From: JAWKSY01 sp041402125
GTDB taxonomy: Bacteria; Planctomycetota; GCA-002687715; DRQF01
Length of the DNA: 64,000 nucleotides
Direction of reading: 5' to 3'
NCBI GenBank assembly: GCA_041402125.1
Contig: JAWKSY010000002.1
Span: forward strand, 62,001-126,000
In this document: piece by piece, positions 26,434-35,919 of the stretch
How positions within the stretch are numbered: position 1 is the first letter of the stretch
How the letters are laid out: every line of letters starts with the position of its first letter
The notes under the pieces: model-generated
What the model was told of the DNA's origin: nothing
What the model saw: only the letters and a program-made list of their open reading frames with translations
Database searches by the model: none
Made by a program: the position numbers and the translations under genes

Positions 26434-26909
26434 ATGGATCTCGTTCACGTCATCTGTTTCGTCGTCGGGGCATGCTTGGGCCTCCTCGCCGGGGCTCTCG
26501 CCTGGCGTTGGAGACGCCGGGCAAGGTTCGATGGCCGGTCCTCTTCGACCGCTTCGCCCGCGCATGAGAGCGCCCGGTCGGAGATGCTCGTCGTTCTCGG
26601 GGCGGCCAAGGCGCTCGTCGAGTCGTCGACCGCGTCCGAGTGGACGGGCGGGACCCTCGAGGAGTCTTCTCAAATTCTCGGCGGGATGGTGCGCCGGCTT
26701 CTCGAGGCGGCAGTGGCGCCGAATACGCGGCGGAGGTCGCGGTGCAGTTCGCTCCCACCGGGCCGCTGCAGGAGATCGCCCTCGCCAACGGATGGCACGA
26801 CATCTATCTCGTTCTGGCGAGTGACTTCGATCGGCTCCAGGCGGCTCTCATTGCGATGACGGGCAGGATGAAGCGCAGGTCGAGAATCCGTTCCGGCGGG
26901 GGGGGCTGA
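26434..26909 (+). CDS. Membrane-anchored small protein, frameshifted
   Basis: ATG at 26434 starts MDLVHVICFVVGACLGLLAG, a single N-terminal membrane helix, followed by basic residues and an Ala/Ser/Glu-rich helix. Around 26703-26712 the coding character moves to the next frame (a one-base loss), where it goes on as GSGAEYAAEVAVQFAPTGPL and ANGWHDIYLVLASDFDRLQAAL to TGA at 26909. Read together about 158 residues. The two parts could instead be separate overlapping genes, but the second has no ribosome site. No family recognised. Confidence 0.5.
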
Positions 26910-27024
26910 CGTCGAGCCCGTGACGCCGTTTCTTCGGCTCGACACCTGACCGCGATCTTCGCTCTACTTCTCGGAGGAGCACCGGTGCGGTCCGGGCGAG
27001 GCCGATCAAGAAAGGAGCTGATCC

Positions 27025-28757
27025 ATGACGCGCGAACTGACGATCCTGGACACGCACTGAGGCGGAGCACGAGGTCACGCTCGACCTGTCGAACCAGGTC
27101 CTCGAGCTGAACATCGAGGATTCGCCGAGCTACCACGCGGAGGGTGATCCGCCAGCACCTTCTCCGGCGGCGCTGCTCGGTGCGGGTGGAGGATGGGGAG
27201 ACTCGGCGCGAGAGCCCTGGTCGGTGGGGCCGCTGATCCACAAGGCGAAGATCTTCGACGACGGCCTCTACGCCGCCGTCGAGCTCGCGGCGCAGAACGG
27301 GGCGGGACGCTTTCGGAGCAAGCGGGATCTCCTGCAGGGGCTGCGAGCTGCGCTCGGGGACGTCAGTGAAGGAAGCGACGTCGCCCTCCGGCTCGAAGGG
27401 GCCCTCCACCTCTCGACGGGCTCGTCGGGGGCGACAGGGCTGCCGGGCAACCTGGCCCTCCTGATCGAGGACTTCGAGGCCGACCGGAGCCAGTCGAAGC
27501 CTCTGGGCTTCTACACCTGGAGCGAGGAACTCTCGGCGATCTACCGCCAGGATCGATTCCTGCAGCAAGAGCTCCAGGATCCGGCCGCGATCGAGACGCT
27601 CGTCGCGAGGCTCGAGTCGGATCCGGAACTCCGCGAGTCCTACTCTGCCTACCGTCACCTCATGGCGCGGCTGACGAATCGCCTCACCCGGAAGATGCAG
27701 TGCCTCCTGGACCTGCTCGAGGAGGAACAGAGTCGCCCGGTGGCGATCCTGCCGCCCTCGCGGTCACCTGAGGTCGATCTCATCGAGAAGCTCTATCAGG
27801 GCAAGCCGGTGCCGGGCGACTTCGAACTGATCCAGGCGATGATCGACGCGATTCGCGACGGGACGATCGATCTCGAACCGACGCCCGACTCGGGATGGTA
27901 CGACCACCAGACCTTCGCGCTCGAGCCTCTCGTCATCCCGGATCGCATGCCGGAGGCCGAACGCCTCCGGATGACCCCCGAGTACCGTGAGAGCCTCCTC
28001 GAGATCTTCCGGGCGACTCTCGCGCTGACCCGGGAGACGCACGTGAAGCAGCTCGAGATTGGGTTGCGGCGCGGCGATGCCGAGGAAGGCCCCGGCCCGG
28101 ATCTTCATCGCGCCCGAGACGAACTGCGAGCCTCTCGTGAGTTTCTACCGGCGGCGCGCGGCCTCCTATCGCTTCGTACGAGTCCTGCTCGAGGAGACCT
28201 TCGGCGCCCCGGCGTTGCGGGAGATGCATCGGCCGCGTCCGCAGGGGCGCGCGTCCGAGAGTCTCGCGACCGAGCTGGAGGAGATGGAGGCCGTCTTCGA
28301 GGGGGCCGAGGTCCAGAGCCGTGTCGATCTGGCCCTGCGCCCCGAGCCTCCGGCCTCGGGCCGGGATCCGGAGGTCGCAAGGACCGCCTTCAAGCGCTAC
28401 CAGCGCGGCGCGGCGGAGGATCCGGATCTGGCGGAGGACTGTCGCATGATGGTGCCGGTCGCCTTCGACGAGGAGCGCCAACGCTTCAAGTGCTGGGCCG
28501 TCTTCGGTTGGTCCGCGCGAACGGTCCGCATCGCCTTCGCGACCCGTCCCACCTTGACCATCAAGAAGAAGGGGCTCTTCCGGTCGAAGCCCAAGGTGAT
28601 CTGGGGCAGCACGTCCCGCCGGGCGCCCGTTCCCGCCATGGCCGAGATCTGGGTCCGGGAGCCGCTCGATCGGGACGAGTTCCGGGCGATCTGCGACGAG
28701 CACCGGACGGTGCCGGCGATTCGGGCGGCGCTCGATCGCGGGTCCGACGGCGGCTGA
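27025..28757 (+). CDS. Large uncharacterised protein, two frameshifts
   Basis: ATG at 27025 has an excellent ribosome site (AAAGGAG, 7 nt). The reading is MTRELTILDTH then stop; one base later in phase it runs on (EAEHEVTLDLSNQVLELNI) and stays open to about 28060, where an extra G (ATTGGGTTGC) again changes phase; the last part reads RIFIAPETNCEPLVSFYRR to TGA at 28757. Repaired length is about 575 residues. Notable conserved-looking blocks: LGFYTWSEELSAIYRQDRF, TPDSGWYDHQTFALEPL, ETHVKQLE. From memory this resembles an uncharacterised family in other Planctomycetota; I know no function. No signal peptide or membrane helix. Directly upstream of the MafI-like gene. Confidence 0.65.
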
Positions 28758-28887
28758 GGACGAACCGAAGGCCGCACGAGGAAAGAGCCGCCGGCGCCTC
28801 ACCCGCGCCGATTGCACGATGATTCGCGAGGGTTCGAAGAACAGCGGGGGCGGCGCGACCGACGTGAAGCAACGTGAGGACTTCGAG

Positions 28888-29145
28888 ATGCTCGAGCGAC
28901 GCATCTCCGTCCTCTTCGCCGCCGTATCCGACGGGCTGCCGCTCGAAGTGCGCCGGGACGTGACGGAGTTCCTCGACGCGCACGTGTATTACCTGGCGCT
29001 CGATCTGCTCTGCTACGGCCTCGTCGACGTGGGGGCGACCATCGACGAGGCGCAGTTCGCGGAGATCGACGACCTCGCCACGCGGATGGGGGAGAGGGAA
29101 TCGATCGTGACGGACGCCCTGAGGGCCCGGATCGCCCTTGGCTGA
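28888..29145 (+). CDS. MafI-like immunity protein (tentative)
   Basis: 85 residues from the ATG at 28888 (GAGGA, 7 nt spacing); an ATG at 28819 in the same frame would add 23 residues but lacks a ribosome site. All-helical and acidic: LEVRRDVTEFLDAHVYYLALDLL pattern, then IDEAQFAEIDDLATRMG. This size and pattern recall MafI-type immunity proteins that neutralise secreted polymorphic toxins. No toxin gene is recognisable beside it. The match is from memory and moderate. 61 bp after the large protein gene. Confidence 0.55.
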   Translation: MLERRISVLFAAVSDGLPLEVRRDVTEFLDAHVYYLALDLLCYGLVDVGATIDEAQFAEIDDLATRMGERESIVTDALRARIALG

Positions 29146-29197
29146 CTCAGCCCCCCGACGCAGATGTTCTCCGTCGAGACCGGCGGCGCCGATGGGG

Positions 29198-29203
29198 TAG
29201 GAT
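29198..29203 (+). promoter_or_regulatory. TAGGAT -10-like box
   Basis: GGGGTAGGATCG, 35 nt before the start at 29239; same motif as at 16640, 37525 and 42527. No clear -35. Confidence 0.4.
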
Positions 29204-29238
29204 CGACCCCGGAACGCGGCCGCCGGGAGGTCGAGCGC

Positions 29239-29652
29239 ATGTGGTCCTGGATGAACACGATCCGCGGGTTCTTCGCCCCGCCGAACGCCAAGTTGTACCG
29301 CGTCTCGTGGGATGAGCTCGAGCTCCGCCTGCGCAGCGATGACGGCGACGGGTGGTCCCAGCCCTGGGGCGACATCGATCGGATCGTGACCTTCAAGGAA
29401 GACCAGTTGGTCACGGACCACGTCTACCTCGAGTTCCATTCCCGCGCGGACGACCTCTGCTACCTGGTCGAGGAGTCCGATCCCGGATTCGATGACCTGC
29501 GCGAGGAGCTCTGTCGGCGCTACGAGGGCTTTCCGGAGGACTGGTACTTCCAGACGACCCGCGAGCCTTTCGCGTATTCCTATCGAGTCCTCTACGAGAA
29601 GTCGGCGCCGGCGGCCGGAGCCTCGGGAGATCCTGCGCAACGCATCAGGTGA
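29239..29652 (+). CDS. Small acidic protein, immunity-like (unknown)
   Basis: 137 residues. ATG at 29239 with GGGAGG 8 nt upstream. Alpha/beta pattern: LYRVSWDELELRL, WGDIDRIVTFKEDQLVTDHV, YLEFHSRADDLCYLVEES, FDDLREELCRRY and SYRVLYEK. This order (strand, W-D-I-x-R-V-x-x-F-K, acidic loop, L-x-x-x-L, final YRV-Y) is one I associate with small solitary proteins often found in immunity gene clusters, but I know no named family for it. Soluble. Lies in a co-directed run with the MafI-like gene. Confidence 0.6.
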   Translation: MWSWMNTIRGFFAPPNAKLYRVSWDELELRLRSDDGDGWSQPWGDIDRIVTFKEDQLVTDHVYLEFHSRADDLCYLVEESDPGFDDLREELCRRYEGFPEDWYFQTTREPFAYSYRVLYEKSAPAAGASGDPAQRIR

Positions 29653-29661
29653 GGGACGAAG

Positions 29662-30147
29662 GTGAGCGGCACGGACCGCGGCGAGCCGCGCCGACCCAGA
29701 TACCGGCGACCGGTGAAGGAAGAGCTCCGCGCTCTGATGGACAGCGGCCAGATGAGGCTCACCCTGAGCCTGGTGGCACTCGTGATCGCGATCGCGCTGT
29801 GCTGGGAGCTTTGGGGCTGGATCCAGAACGTGCGCATGCGATCTGACATGGAGCGCATGGTGCTCTTCGCGAGTTTCGGACACTCACGGCCACCGAAGGG
29901 AGACCTGGACGAGATCGTCCGCGCGGATATCAGGGGTGGTTTCCTCAGGCACCAGCACGATGACAGCGCCCGCTTCTACGAGTATCCCATCGACGAGGTC
30001 GGTCATCCGATCGACTGCTGGGGCACGAAGTTCAAGATCAAGTTCATGGGCGGCCGCCTCGATCCCTGGGTCGTCATCTGGTCGGCGGGGCGGGACCGCA
30101 GGTTCAATTCGGACGACGACCTCGTCGTCATCGGTGCACTCCAGTGA
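29662..30147 (+). CDS. Single-pass membrane protein with pseudopilin-like C-terminal domain
   Basis: 161 residues from a GTG at 29662. Basic N-terminus, membrane helix (LTLSLVALVIAIALCWELW) at about 34-52, then an outer domain ending DCWGTKFKIKF, WSAGRDRRFNSDDDLVV. The WG...S-x-G-R-D...DDD order is that of the C-terminal calcium loop of type II secretion major pseudopilins (GspG), but no prepilin cleavage motif is present. So probably a pseudopilin-fold relative with another job. 9 bp after the previous gene, likely the same transcript. Confidence 0.55.
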   Translation: MSGTDRGEPRRPRYRRPVKEELRALMDSGQMRLTLSLVALVIAIALCWELWGWIQNVRMRSDMERMVLFASFGHSRPPKGDLDEIVRADIRGGFLRHQHDDSARFYEYPIDEVGHPIDCWGTKFKIKFMGGRLDPWVVIWSAGRDRRFNSDDDLVVIGALQ

Positions 30148-30177
30148 GATGGGGCTTGCCGGACGGGAGGAGAGCCC

Positions 30178-30759
30178 ATGACATCCGATGAGCCTCGCCG
30201 GCCGACCTACGAGGAGTGGCGAGCCGATTACCTCGGTCTGCCCGGAGCCGAGGAGTTCGAAAGCTGGCAGTGCAACCGGCTCGTGCCCTTCGCGGCGCGG
30301 TTCTTCGGCGAGAGCGGAGCTCTGCTCGAGGCGCACGGCGAGGCGGCGATCGAGAGGGCACTGGCGACCCTCTGTCGGGACGTTCAGATCCAGTTCGATC
30401 TGTGGGACGACGGCACGACGATCGAGGAACGCCACGCTTGCATCCGGGCGATGGGAGACCTCTTCGAGCAGGTGTTCGCCGTCGTGGATCTCCCCGAACG
30501 CTGCTTCATGTGGTGGCACCTGATGATCACGTACGCCGCCGAGGGCCATCCGGAGAGCTGTCGTTGCGTCGAGGAGGTCCTCGAGAGGATCCTGTTCGCC
30601 GGTCCCATGAATTGCTCGCTATCGGCGCTGCACGGATTCGGCCATCTCCCGAACTGTCGGCGGGAGGAGATCATCGATCGCTGGCTCTCCGCCCAGGAGG
30701 GGCTCGACCCGGAAACCCGCAAGTACGCCGAGGCGGCTCGAGAAGGGAATGTGCTCTGA
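30178..30759 (+). CDS. Soluble helical protein of unknown function
   Basis: 193 residues. ATG at 30178 with GGAGGAG 8 nt upstream. Mostly helical and Glu-rich, with a run of Cys/His/Trp residues in the middle (ERCFMWWHLMITYA, CRCVEEVLERI, CSLSALHGFGHLPNCRREE) whose helix-turn-helix spacing suggests HEAT-like packing. I do not recognise the family. 30 bp after the previous gene. Confidence 0.6.
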   Translation: MTSDEPRRPTYEEWRADYLGLPGAEEFESWQCNRLVPFAARFFGESGALLEAHGEAAIERALATLCRDVQIQFDLWDDGTTIEERHACIRAMGDLFEQVFAVVDLPERCFMWWHLMITYAAEGHPESCRCVEEVLERILFAGPMNCSLSALHGFGHLPNCRREEIIDRWLSAQEGLDPETRKYAEAAREGNVL

Positions 30760-30855
30760 CGCACGATCGCATCGGGGGCCGGCCGGATCCTCGGGCGATC
30801 GGAAGCGCGTCGAATGTGGCCTGCGCACGTGCGTGCAGCCGGGAAAGAGGAGACG

Positions 30856-31332
30856 ATGCTGGATCTCGATGTCATCGCCGATCAGATCGACCGGGCCTAC
30901 CGGGGTGGATCGTGGCACGGGCCTTCGGTCTGCGACGTGCTCGCGGACGTCTCGGCGGAGGACGCGGAGGCGCACCCGATCCCCGGCGCGCACAGCATCC
31001 ACGAGATCGTCCTTCACCTGATCGGCGGCTACCGGCTGGTGCTCGGGCGGATTCGCGGTGAGCCCGTGCGGTACTCACCGGAAGGAGCCTGGCCCCCGGT
31101 CTCGGAGACTGGCGAAGCCGCCTGGCGCGCGGATCGCGACACCCTGGACGGACTCAATCGCGAGCTCGTGTGCGCCGTCCGCGCCTTTCCCGTCGCGCGC
31201 CTCGCGAAAGGGCTGGGGTCGGAGTTTCCGGCCTACATCCAGTTCTGCGGCGCGCCGCAGCACGACCTCTATCACGCGGGCCAGATCGCCATCCTGAAGA
31301 AGGCTCTCGCGGCGTCGCGCGCGGCGGACTGA
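30856..31332 (+). CDS. DinB/YfiT-family putative metalloenzyme
   Basis: 158 residues, four-helix bundle. The DinB metal triad is visible: His54 (SIHEIVLHLIGGY), His136 and His140 (QHDLYHAGQIAIL). Members are metal-binding proteins; some act as thiol-dependent S-transferases, many have no known role. ATG at 30856 with AGAGGAG just upstream; an in-frame ATG at 30814 lacks this. Converges on the FG-GAP gene with 36 bp between. Confidence 0.8.
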   Translation: MLDLDVIADQIDRAYRGGSWHGPSVCDVLADVSAEDAEAHPIPGAHSIHEIVLHLIGGYRLVLGRIRGEPVRYSPEGAWPPVSETGEAAWRADRDTLDGLNRELVCAVRAFPVARLAKGLGSEFPAYIQFCGAPQHDLYHAGQIAILKKALAASRAAD

Positions 31333-31368
31333 GGTGCGGCGAGAGGCGACCTCTTCAGTGGGGCTCGA

Positions 31369-33150
31369 TCACTGCACCTCGATCTCGCAGCCGTCGGTGG
31401 CGGTGAAGATCGTGTTGCCGGTCTCGGCGTTGGGGGCGAGCGCGAAGCCCTGCAGCATGACGGTGAATCCCGAGAGACCGACGGGGAGACCGTAGCTGAA
31501 GTCGAGACCCGTCGCGGGCAGGGGAGAGGGCGAAACCGACCCGGGGCCGGCCGGTTGCAGCACGGCGACCGGAGAGGGTGAGAAGGGAGAGGGGTTGACC
31601 CAGGACTCCGGAAAGCCCATGGGCTGCGCGATCTGGGTGCCCGTCACGCGGATCTGGGCCGCCAGGAACGAGATCTCGCCGACGTAGCCGTTCAGCGAGA
31701 AGAGACGCGCCGTCAGGATATCGCCCTCGTTGGCGGTCTTGATGTACGGGTAGAGGATCGCGGGCCCGTTGACTCCGGTCCAGAGGCGAAGATCCGAGTT
31801 CGATCCCGTGAACGGTGGGAGGGGAGAGGAGAAGAACTCGGCCCCTCCGAGGCCCCGGTCGGGCGCGTAGAGGTACTTCGAGCCCGCCGCGATTTCCGGG
31901 TGGCCATCGCCGTTGAGGTCGCCGGGGAAGGCGAAGGACCGTCCGAAGTGCTGATCGGGAATGAGGCCGTACTGCCGGATGAGGAGCGTCTGATCGAAGC
32001 CCGAGTAGACGTCGAACCGTCCGGCCCCGAGCTCGACGGTGTTGTCGTTGCGGGCGCTGAAGCCGAAGTCGTCGTGGCCGTCGCCGTCGAAGTCGCAGCC
32101 GCCGGCGATGGCGAAGCCGACCGCGCCCCCCGAGCTGTCCTGGAAGATCAGTGCTCCGTCGGCTCCGGAGTAGACCGCGACGCGGCCCGGACTCGGATTC
32201 AACACGTTGGGCATCTTCGCGGCGCTGGCGATGATGTCGGCGAAGCCGTCGCCGTTGACGTCACCCGCGCCCGCGACCGTCGCGCCCCAGCCCTGGTCGG
32301 ACGCGACGCCGACGAAGACGTGGATGAGTGAGCCGTCGAGGCCGGAGTAGACGCGGACGTCGCCGGCGTTGAAGACCGGAACGTCGGAGTAGGGCGAGCC
32401 CGTCACGATGTCGGGAACGCCGTCACCGTTGACGTCACCCGGACCCGCCACCGACCAGCCGATCTCGTCGCCCGGATTCCCGATGAAGTGGTGCAGAATG
32501 GCGCCGCTCGCTCCCGAGAGGACGAAGACGCTTCCCGACTGGACGCCGCCGTCGTCGTCAGCTCGGGCGCCGATGATGAGGTCCTGGATGCCGTCGCCGT
32601 CGATGTCGCCGGCCGAGGCCAGCGAGGATCCGAGCTCGTCGCCGATGCCCGTCCCGTCCATCGTCGTGATGACGGCTCCGTCGAATCCCGAGTAGGCCAC
32701 GACGCGGCCGGTGTTCTGGCCGGCGAAGTCCGCGAGGCGAGCGGCGATGACGTAGTCGTCGAAACCGTCGCCGTTGATGTCGCCGAGACCGACGGAGGAC
32801 TCTCCGAACCTGTCCTCGAGCCCCGACACCGAGTGAGTGCGGATCACGGATCCGTCGAGCCCCGACACGATGAGGGCCAAGGACACGGATGCCGAAGGGG
32901 AGATGAGCATGGACGGGAACGACGAGGCGACGATGACGTCGGGAAAGCCGTCGTTGTTGACGTCCCCGGCCGGCGTCACGGCGGAACCCAGCGTGGTCGC
33001 GTTGTTGGGAGCGAGGATCGTGAACTCGATGGGCAGGTTCGTCGCCTGCGCCTTCGACGTCGTCGAAGCGACGAGGACGAGGGTGAGAGCCAGGCCGAGG
33101 AGGCCGCCGACGGTCCGTGAACCGCAGCCACGAAGATTCATGAAGGACAT
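31369..33150 (-). CDS. Secreted FG-GAP repeat protein, subfamily B
   Basis: 593 residues. Signal peptide (GGLLGLALTLVLVASTTS, cleavage near KAQA). About seven FG-GAP repeats with loops such as DVNNDGFPDV, DINGDGFDDY, DIDGDGIQDL, DVNGDGVPDI, DFDGDGHDDF and DLNGDGHPEI, plus repeated YSGFDGAVI-type strands, forming a beta-propeller. The C-terminal domain (GSNSDLRLWTGVNGPAI, ESWVNPSPFSPSPVAVL, DGCEIEV) is shared with 57951-59726, its closest relative here. It has no sorting motif that I recognise. Role at the cell surface inferred. Confidence 0.85.
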   Translation of the reverse strand: MSFMNLRGCGSRTVGGLLGLALTLVLVASTTSKAQATNLPIEFTILAPNNATTLGSAVTPAGDVNNDGFPDVIVASSFPSMLISPSASVSLALIVSGLDGSVIRTHSVSGLEDRFGESSVGLGDINGDGFDDYVIAARLADFAGQNTGRVVAYSGFDGAVITTMDGTGIGDELGSSLASAGDIDGDGIQDLIIGARADDDGGVQSGSVFVLSGASGAILHHFIGNPGDEIGWSVAGPGDVNGDGVPDIVTGSPYSDVPVFNAGDVRVYSGLDGSLIHVFVGVASDQGWGATVAGAGDVNGDGFADIIASAAKMPNVLNPSPGRVAVYSGADGALIFQDSSGGAVGFAIAGGCDFDGDGHDDFGFSARNDNTVELGAGRFDVYSGFDQTLLIRQYGLIPDQHFGRSFAFPGDLNGDGHPEIAAGSKYLYAPDRGLGGAEFFSSPLPPFTGSNSDLRLWTGVNGPAILYPYIKTANEGDILTARLFSLNGYVGEISFLAAQIRVTGTQIAQPMGFPESWVNPSPFSPSPVAVLQPAGPGSVSPSPLPATGLDFSYGLPVGLSGFTVMLQGFALAPNAETGNTIFTATDGCEIEVQ

Positions 33151-33552
33151 CGCACTTCTCCCGAAATCCCCGCCGACGCTATCCCCCTGTCCCGATTACG
33201 GTCGACGCGAAACCGGAAGCGAGCCCGGATTCGAGGCGACGTCCTCTTCTCGTTCCCCTGGATCCACGGCGAGAGAGGGGCGATCGCACGGCTCGAGACG
33301 GCATCGATCCTCGCCGTCGATTCTGGTGCTCATGCCGCTCTCTTGGGGCCGGGTGAGTTGGTTTTCCGTCGGGACGTCGGGGGCGACGGTCGCTCGATCT
33401 CTTCCGGGCGAGGAGATCCTGATCAACCGACCCCTTCGATCGATGTTCGGGGGCACACTCGGCGCTTCATGTCGCGCTTGCGGCAAGCGTCGGACCCGAG
33501 GTAGCTTCGACGGCGGCGGGAGTGCGGCATCCGACCAGCCTCGAGATCGGAC
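33151..33552. other. Intergenic stretch, nothing recognised
   Basis: 402 bp between the divergent FG-GAP gene and a 45-codon gene. Frames on both strands are short and lack ribosome sites. GATAGCGT on the minus strand near 33180 could serve as a -10 for the FG-GAP gene. Confidence 0.3.
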
Positions 33553-33690
33553 ATGAATGAACCCCTGCGTCGTCGGGAGCTGACGCTGCCCCAGAAGTAC
33601 GCGATCGTCTTCGGCTGCGTCTTTCTGGCCCTCGCCTGCGGCTGCGGGGGCTGCACCTACATCATGGCGAATCTCAAGATGATGACGTGA
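33553..33690 (+). CDS. 45-residue membrane or lipoprotein-like peptide
   Basis: Starts MNEPLRRRELTLPQKYAIVF, followed by a hydrophobic Cys/Gly-rich helix (GCVFLALACGCGGCTYIM) and ends NLKMMT. ALAC resembles a lipobox, but a plain membrane helix fits as well. Ribosome site weak. Short, so moderate confidence. Confidence 0.45.
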   Translation: MNEPLRRRELTLPQKYAIVFGCVFLALACGCGGCTYIMANLKMMT

Positions 33691-33759
33691 CCCGGAACCG
33701 TCAGGGTGCCCTCGCGCCGAGCGGCGCATGAGCCGGATGGAGGCGTCGCGTCACTGCCG

Positions 33760-34554
33760 TCAGTGCTGGCGTCGATCACGCGTACCGAGCCAGCGCCAGA
33801 CGAGGCTGGCGAGGACCAACGCCGCCACCGCCACCTTGCCCCCCGTGAACACGGCGTGTCCCAGGATGTCCTGCAGCGCGGCGAGCGGTCCCGCCGCGCG
33901 ATGCGGGGTCGCCGCCCACGCGCGCACCGTGACGAAGATCGGCGGCACGAACATCGCGGCGAGCGCGATGAGACGTCGAATCGCGCCGGGCTCGACGGAG
34001 GTCGGGGAGGCCGGCGCGGGCGATCGCATCCATCTCCGCCGCGTCCACCAGGCGATCAGGCCGAGCCCGAGGAGCGTGCTCCCGTGCTGGAGGAGTTTGT
34101 AGCCGAAGAAGGTGTAGCCGCCCCACGAGAACAGCGGCGCGCGCAGGCGCGGCACCGCCTCCACGACGAACCCGCCGGGGTGCGTGACGGAGTCCCAGGC
34201 GAGATGCGTGACGGCGCCGATGAGGAGGCTCGCGACGACGGCCGCCACGGAAGAAGGGGGGACCCCATTCGGGCCGTCGGGAAGCAATCGCGACCGGAGG
34301 CCCGGGCCGATCAGGTCGCCGAGGAAGGGCCGCAGCACGAGGTGGAAGTAGAGGTAGGTGAGCCCTCCCACCGGCAGGCAGAACCACCCGAGCGCCGCCA
34401 GGCTGTGACTCTGGGCGCGGCTGATCGGCAGCGGCAGGAAGTAGGCGAGGTCAGGAGCGAGGCTCCCGATGACCAGCGCGGACAGGACCCCGAATCGGCC
34501 CAGTGGTTTCACGAGCGGGATCGCGGCGGCAGGATGTGCGGCGGTGAAGGGCAT
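33760..34554 (-). CDS. DUF4184-family membrane protein
   Basis: 264 residues. The start MPFTAAHPAAAIPL at 34554 is the characteristic opening of this family; an upstream ATG (34587) adds 11 residues and is rejected. Several transmembrane helices (FGVLSALVIGSLAPDLAYFL, GWFCLPVGGLTYLYFHLVL, VAAVVASLLIGAVTHLAWD, LAALAMFVPPIFVTV-like, VAVAALVLASLVW). The His and Asp pairs APDL, SHSL and THLAWDSVTHPGG are reminiscent of membrane metal-dependent hydrolases such as YdjM relatives; function not established. Confidence 0.8.
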   Translation of the reverse strand: MPFTAAHPAAAIPLVKPLGRFGVLSALVIGSLAPDLAYFLPLPISRAQSHSLAALGWFCLPVGGLTYLYFHLVLRPFLGDLIGPGLRSRLLPDGPNGVPPSSVAAVVASLLIGAVTHLAWDSVTHPGGFVVEAVPRLRAPLFSWGGYTFFGYKLLQHGSTLLGLGLIAWWTRRRWMRSPAPASPTSVEPGAIRRLIALAAMFVPPIFVTVRAWAATPHRAAGPLAALQDILGHAVFTGGKVAVAALVLASLVWRWLGTRDRRQH

Positions 34555-34794
34555 GGAGTCGCGGCGTCCGGTGGCCTGGGGCGGCATTGTCGGAATTTCG
34601 CTCTCGGATGGGAAATGAATGCGAGGACGACCCGGGGGGATGAGGTCCCGCGCCCCATCAGGGAACGGGCATCTCTTCCGGCGAGGTGGGAATGGCGGGC
34701 CCGACGGAGACGCTTCAGGTCTTGGTCGGTCGAGGGATGACTCCCCTCGAGCGAGTCGCTTCTTTCCACGCCATCCCGACCGAGACCGTCTGCC

Positions 34795-35482
34795 TTGAAG
34801 ACCCTCATCGCCTGCCTCGTCATCGTCCTGGTCGCCTCACTCGGTGCCTGCACGCCCCCGCCGCCGGGCGATTCGGATCGAGCCGGCGGCCCTCGGGCCG
34901 GGCGCGTTCTCGGCCGTCTGTCGCTGCCGGAGGGAAACGGCAGTCGCGGCGTCGAGGTCCGCGTCGTGACGACGAAGCCCGGCGAGGAGCCCCGCAAGGT
35001 CTGGGTGCTGTTCGACGAGCGGGGCGCCTTCTCTCACGACTTCGAGGGCGAACTCGTGCGCGTGGAGGTGACGGCGGGCGCCGAGATCCAGCGCCGCTTC
35101 GATCGTCCGGAGCTGGTCGCCGCGGCGCGAGCCGGCACCGTCGACCTCGGTCTGATCGATCTGCGCGAGAAGCTGACGCCGCATCATCTGACCTTACGGA
35201 CGGCTGACGGGGCCGAACCGGGCGTGGTCCGCGCCGCGATGTGGATCGGGCTGCCGCCGGTCGGACCGATGGGGGAGCGCGTCTCGCTCGGCTCCCGTCA
35301 GTTTCCTCCGGTCGATCTGGGAGACCGGACGGAGTGGCTCCTCCCGCGTGATGCGCGAGAGATCTACTTCCTGGTCGAGCGGCCTTCCGACGGGGACCGT
35401 GCGCTGGAGTGGCGGGGCGGACCGCAGCAGCTCTTCGGGCCCTACGCGACCGCGGGGTCCCACCGAGCTGGTCATCGATTGA
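34795..35482 (+). CDS. Lipoprotein, frameshifted near its end
   Basis: TTG start, lipoprotein signal (LIACLVIVLVASLGAC, lipid Cys about residue 19). Then a Pro-rich linker and beta-rich body (RVLGRLSLPEG, VEVRVVTTKPGEEPRKVWV, SHDFEGELVRVEV) like a transthyretin/carboxypeptidase-regulatory fold, and a second beta domain. At the G run 35454-35457 one extra G pushes the frame into the next gene; with it removed the protein ends PYATAGPTELVID at TGA 35480-35482 (about 228 residues). The apparent fusion to the next protein is therefore rejected. Confidence 0.6.
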
Positions 35483-35589
35483 GTCCCGGGCGAGATCCTT
35501 CGCGCGGCCCGCTTGCCTGGTGCCCGCGGCCGGTGGAGTCACCTCCCGTCGGTGTTCCCTTCTCGATCCGTGAAGTCGGAGACGCCTCG

Positions 35590-35919
35590 ATGCCCGATCC
35601 GAGCCCACTGAACGTCGGTGACCGCGTCCGATTCGTCTCGCTTCCGGAGGAGTGGTCGACCCCCGGCTACTCGGTCCACCCCTCGAGTCGCGCCTTCATG
35701 CGGACGCTGGTCGCGCGAGGACGGTCCTCCCGGATCGCCGGCATCAACGAGTTCGGGCAGCCCTGGATTCGCGCCCGGCTCCGTCGGCGCGACGGGAGGA
35801 TCGAGTATCATCAGTGGGAGATCACGGAGGCGACCGGGTGGGTCCGGGTCGTGCCTCGACGGTCGACCCCAGGCCGTTCAGGCCGGCACGGGGTAGGTGA
35901 TCGTGAGGTGAGACCGTGA
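35590..35919 (+). CDS. Small beta-rich protein, possibly immunity-like
   Basis: 109 residues. ATG at 35590 with GGAG 8 nt upstream. Begins DPSPLNVGDRVRFVSLPEEW, then YSVHPSSRAFMRTLVARGRS, RIAGINEFGQPWIRARLR, EYHQWEITEATGWVRV. The order (GDRVR...PxEW...R...I-x-E-x-G-x-P-W-I...WV-x-V) is one I have seen in orphan proteins of Planctomycetota; function unknown, SH3-like fold plausible. Its stop overlaps the next start (GTGA). Confidence 0.6.
   Translation: MPDPSPLNVGDRVRFVSLPEEWSTPGYSVHPSSRAFMRTLVARGRSSRIAGINEFGQPWIRARLRRRDGRIEYHQWEITEATGWVRVVPRRSTPGRSGRHGVGDREVRP

Noticed and set aside
34795..35919. Single 374-residue fusion protein
   Set aside because: The phase change at the G run 35454-35457 and a proper ribosome site plus ATG at 35590 show two genes joined by one extra base.
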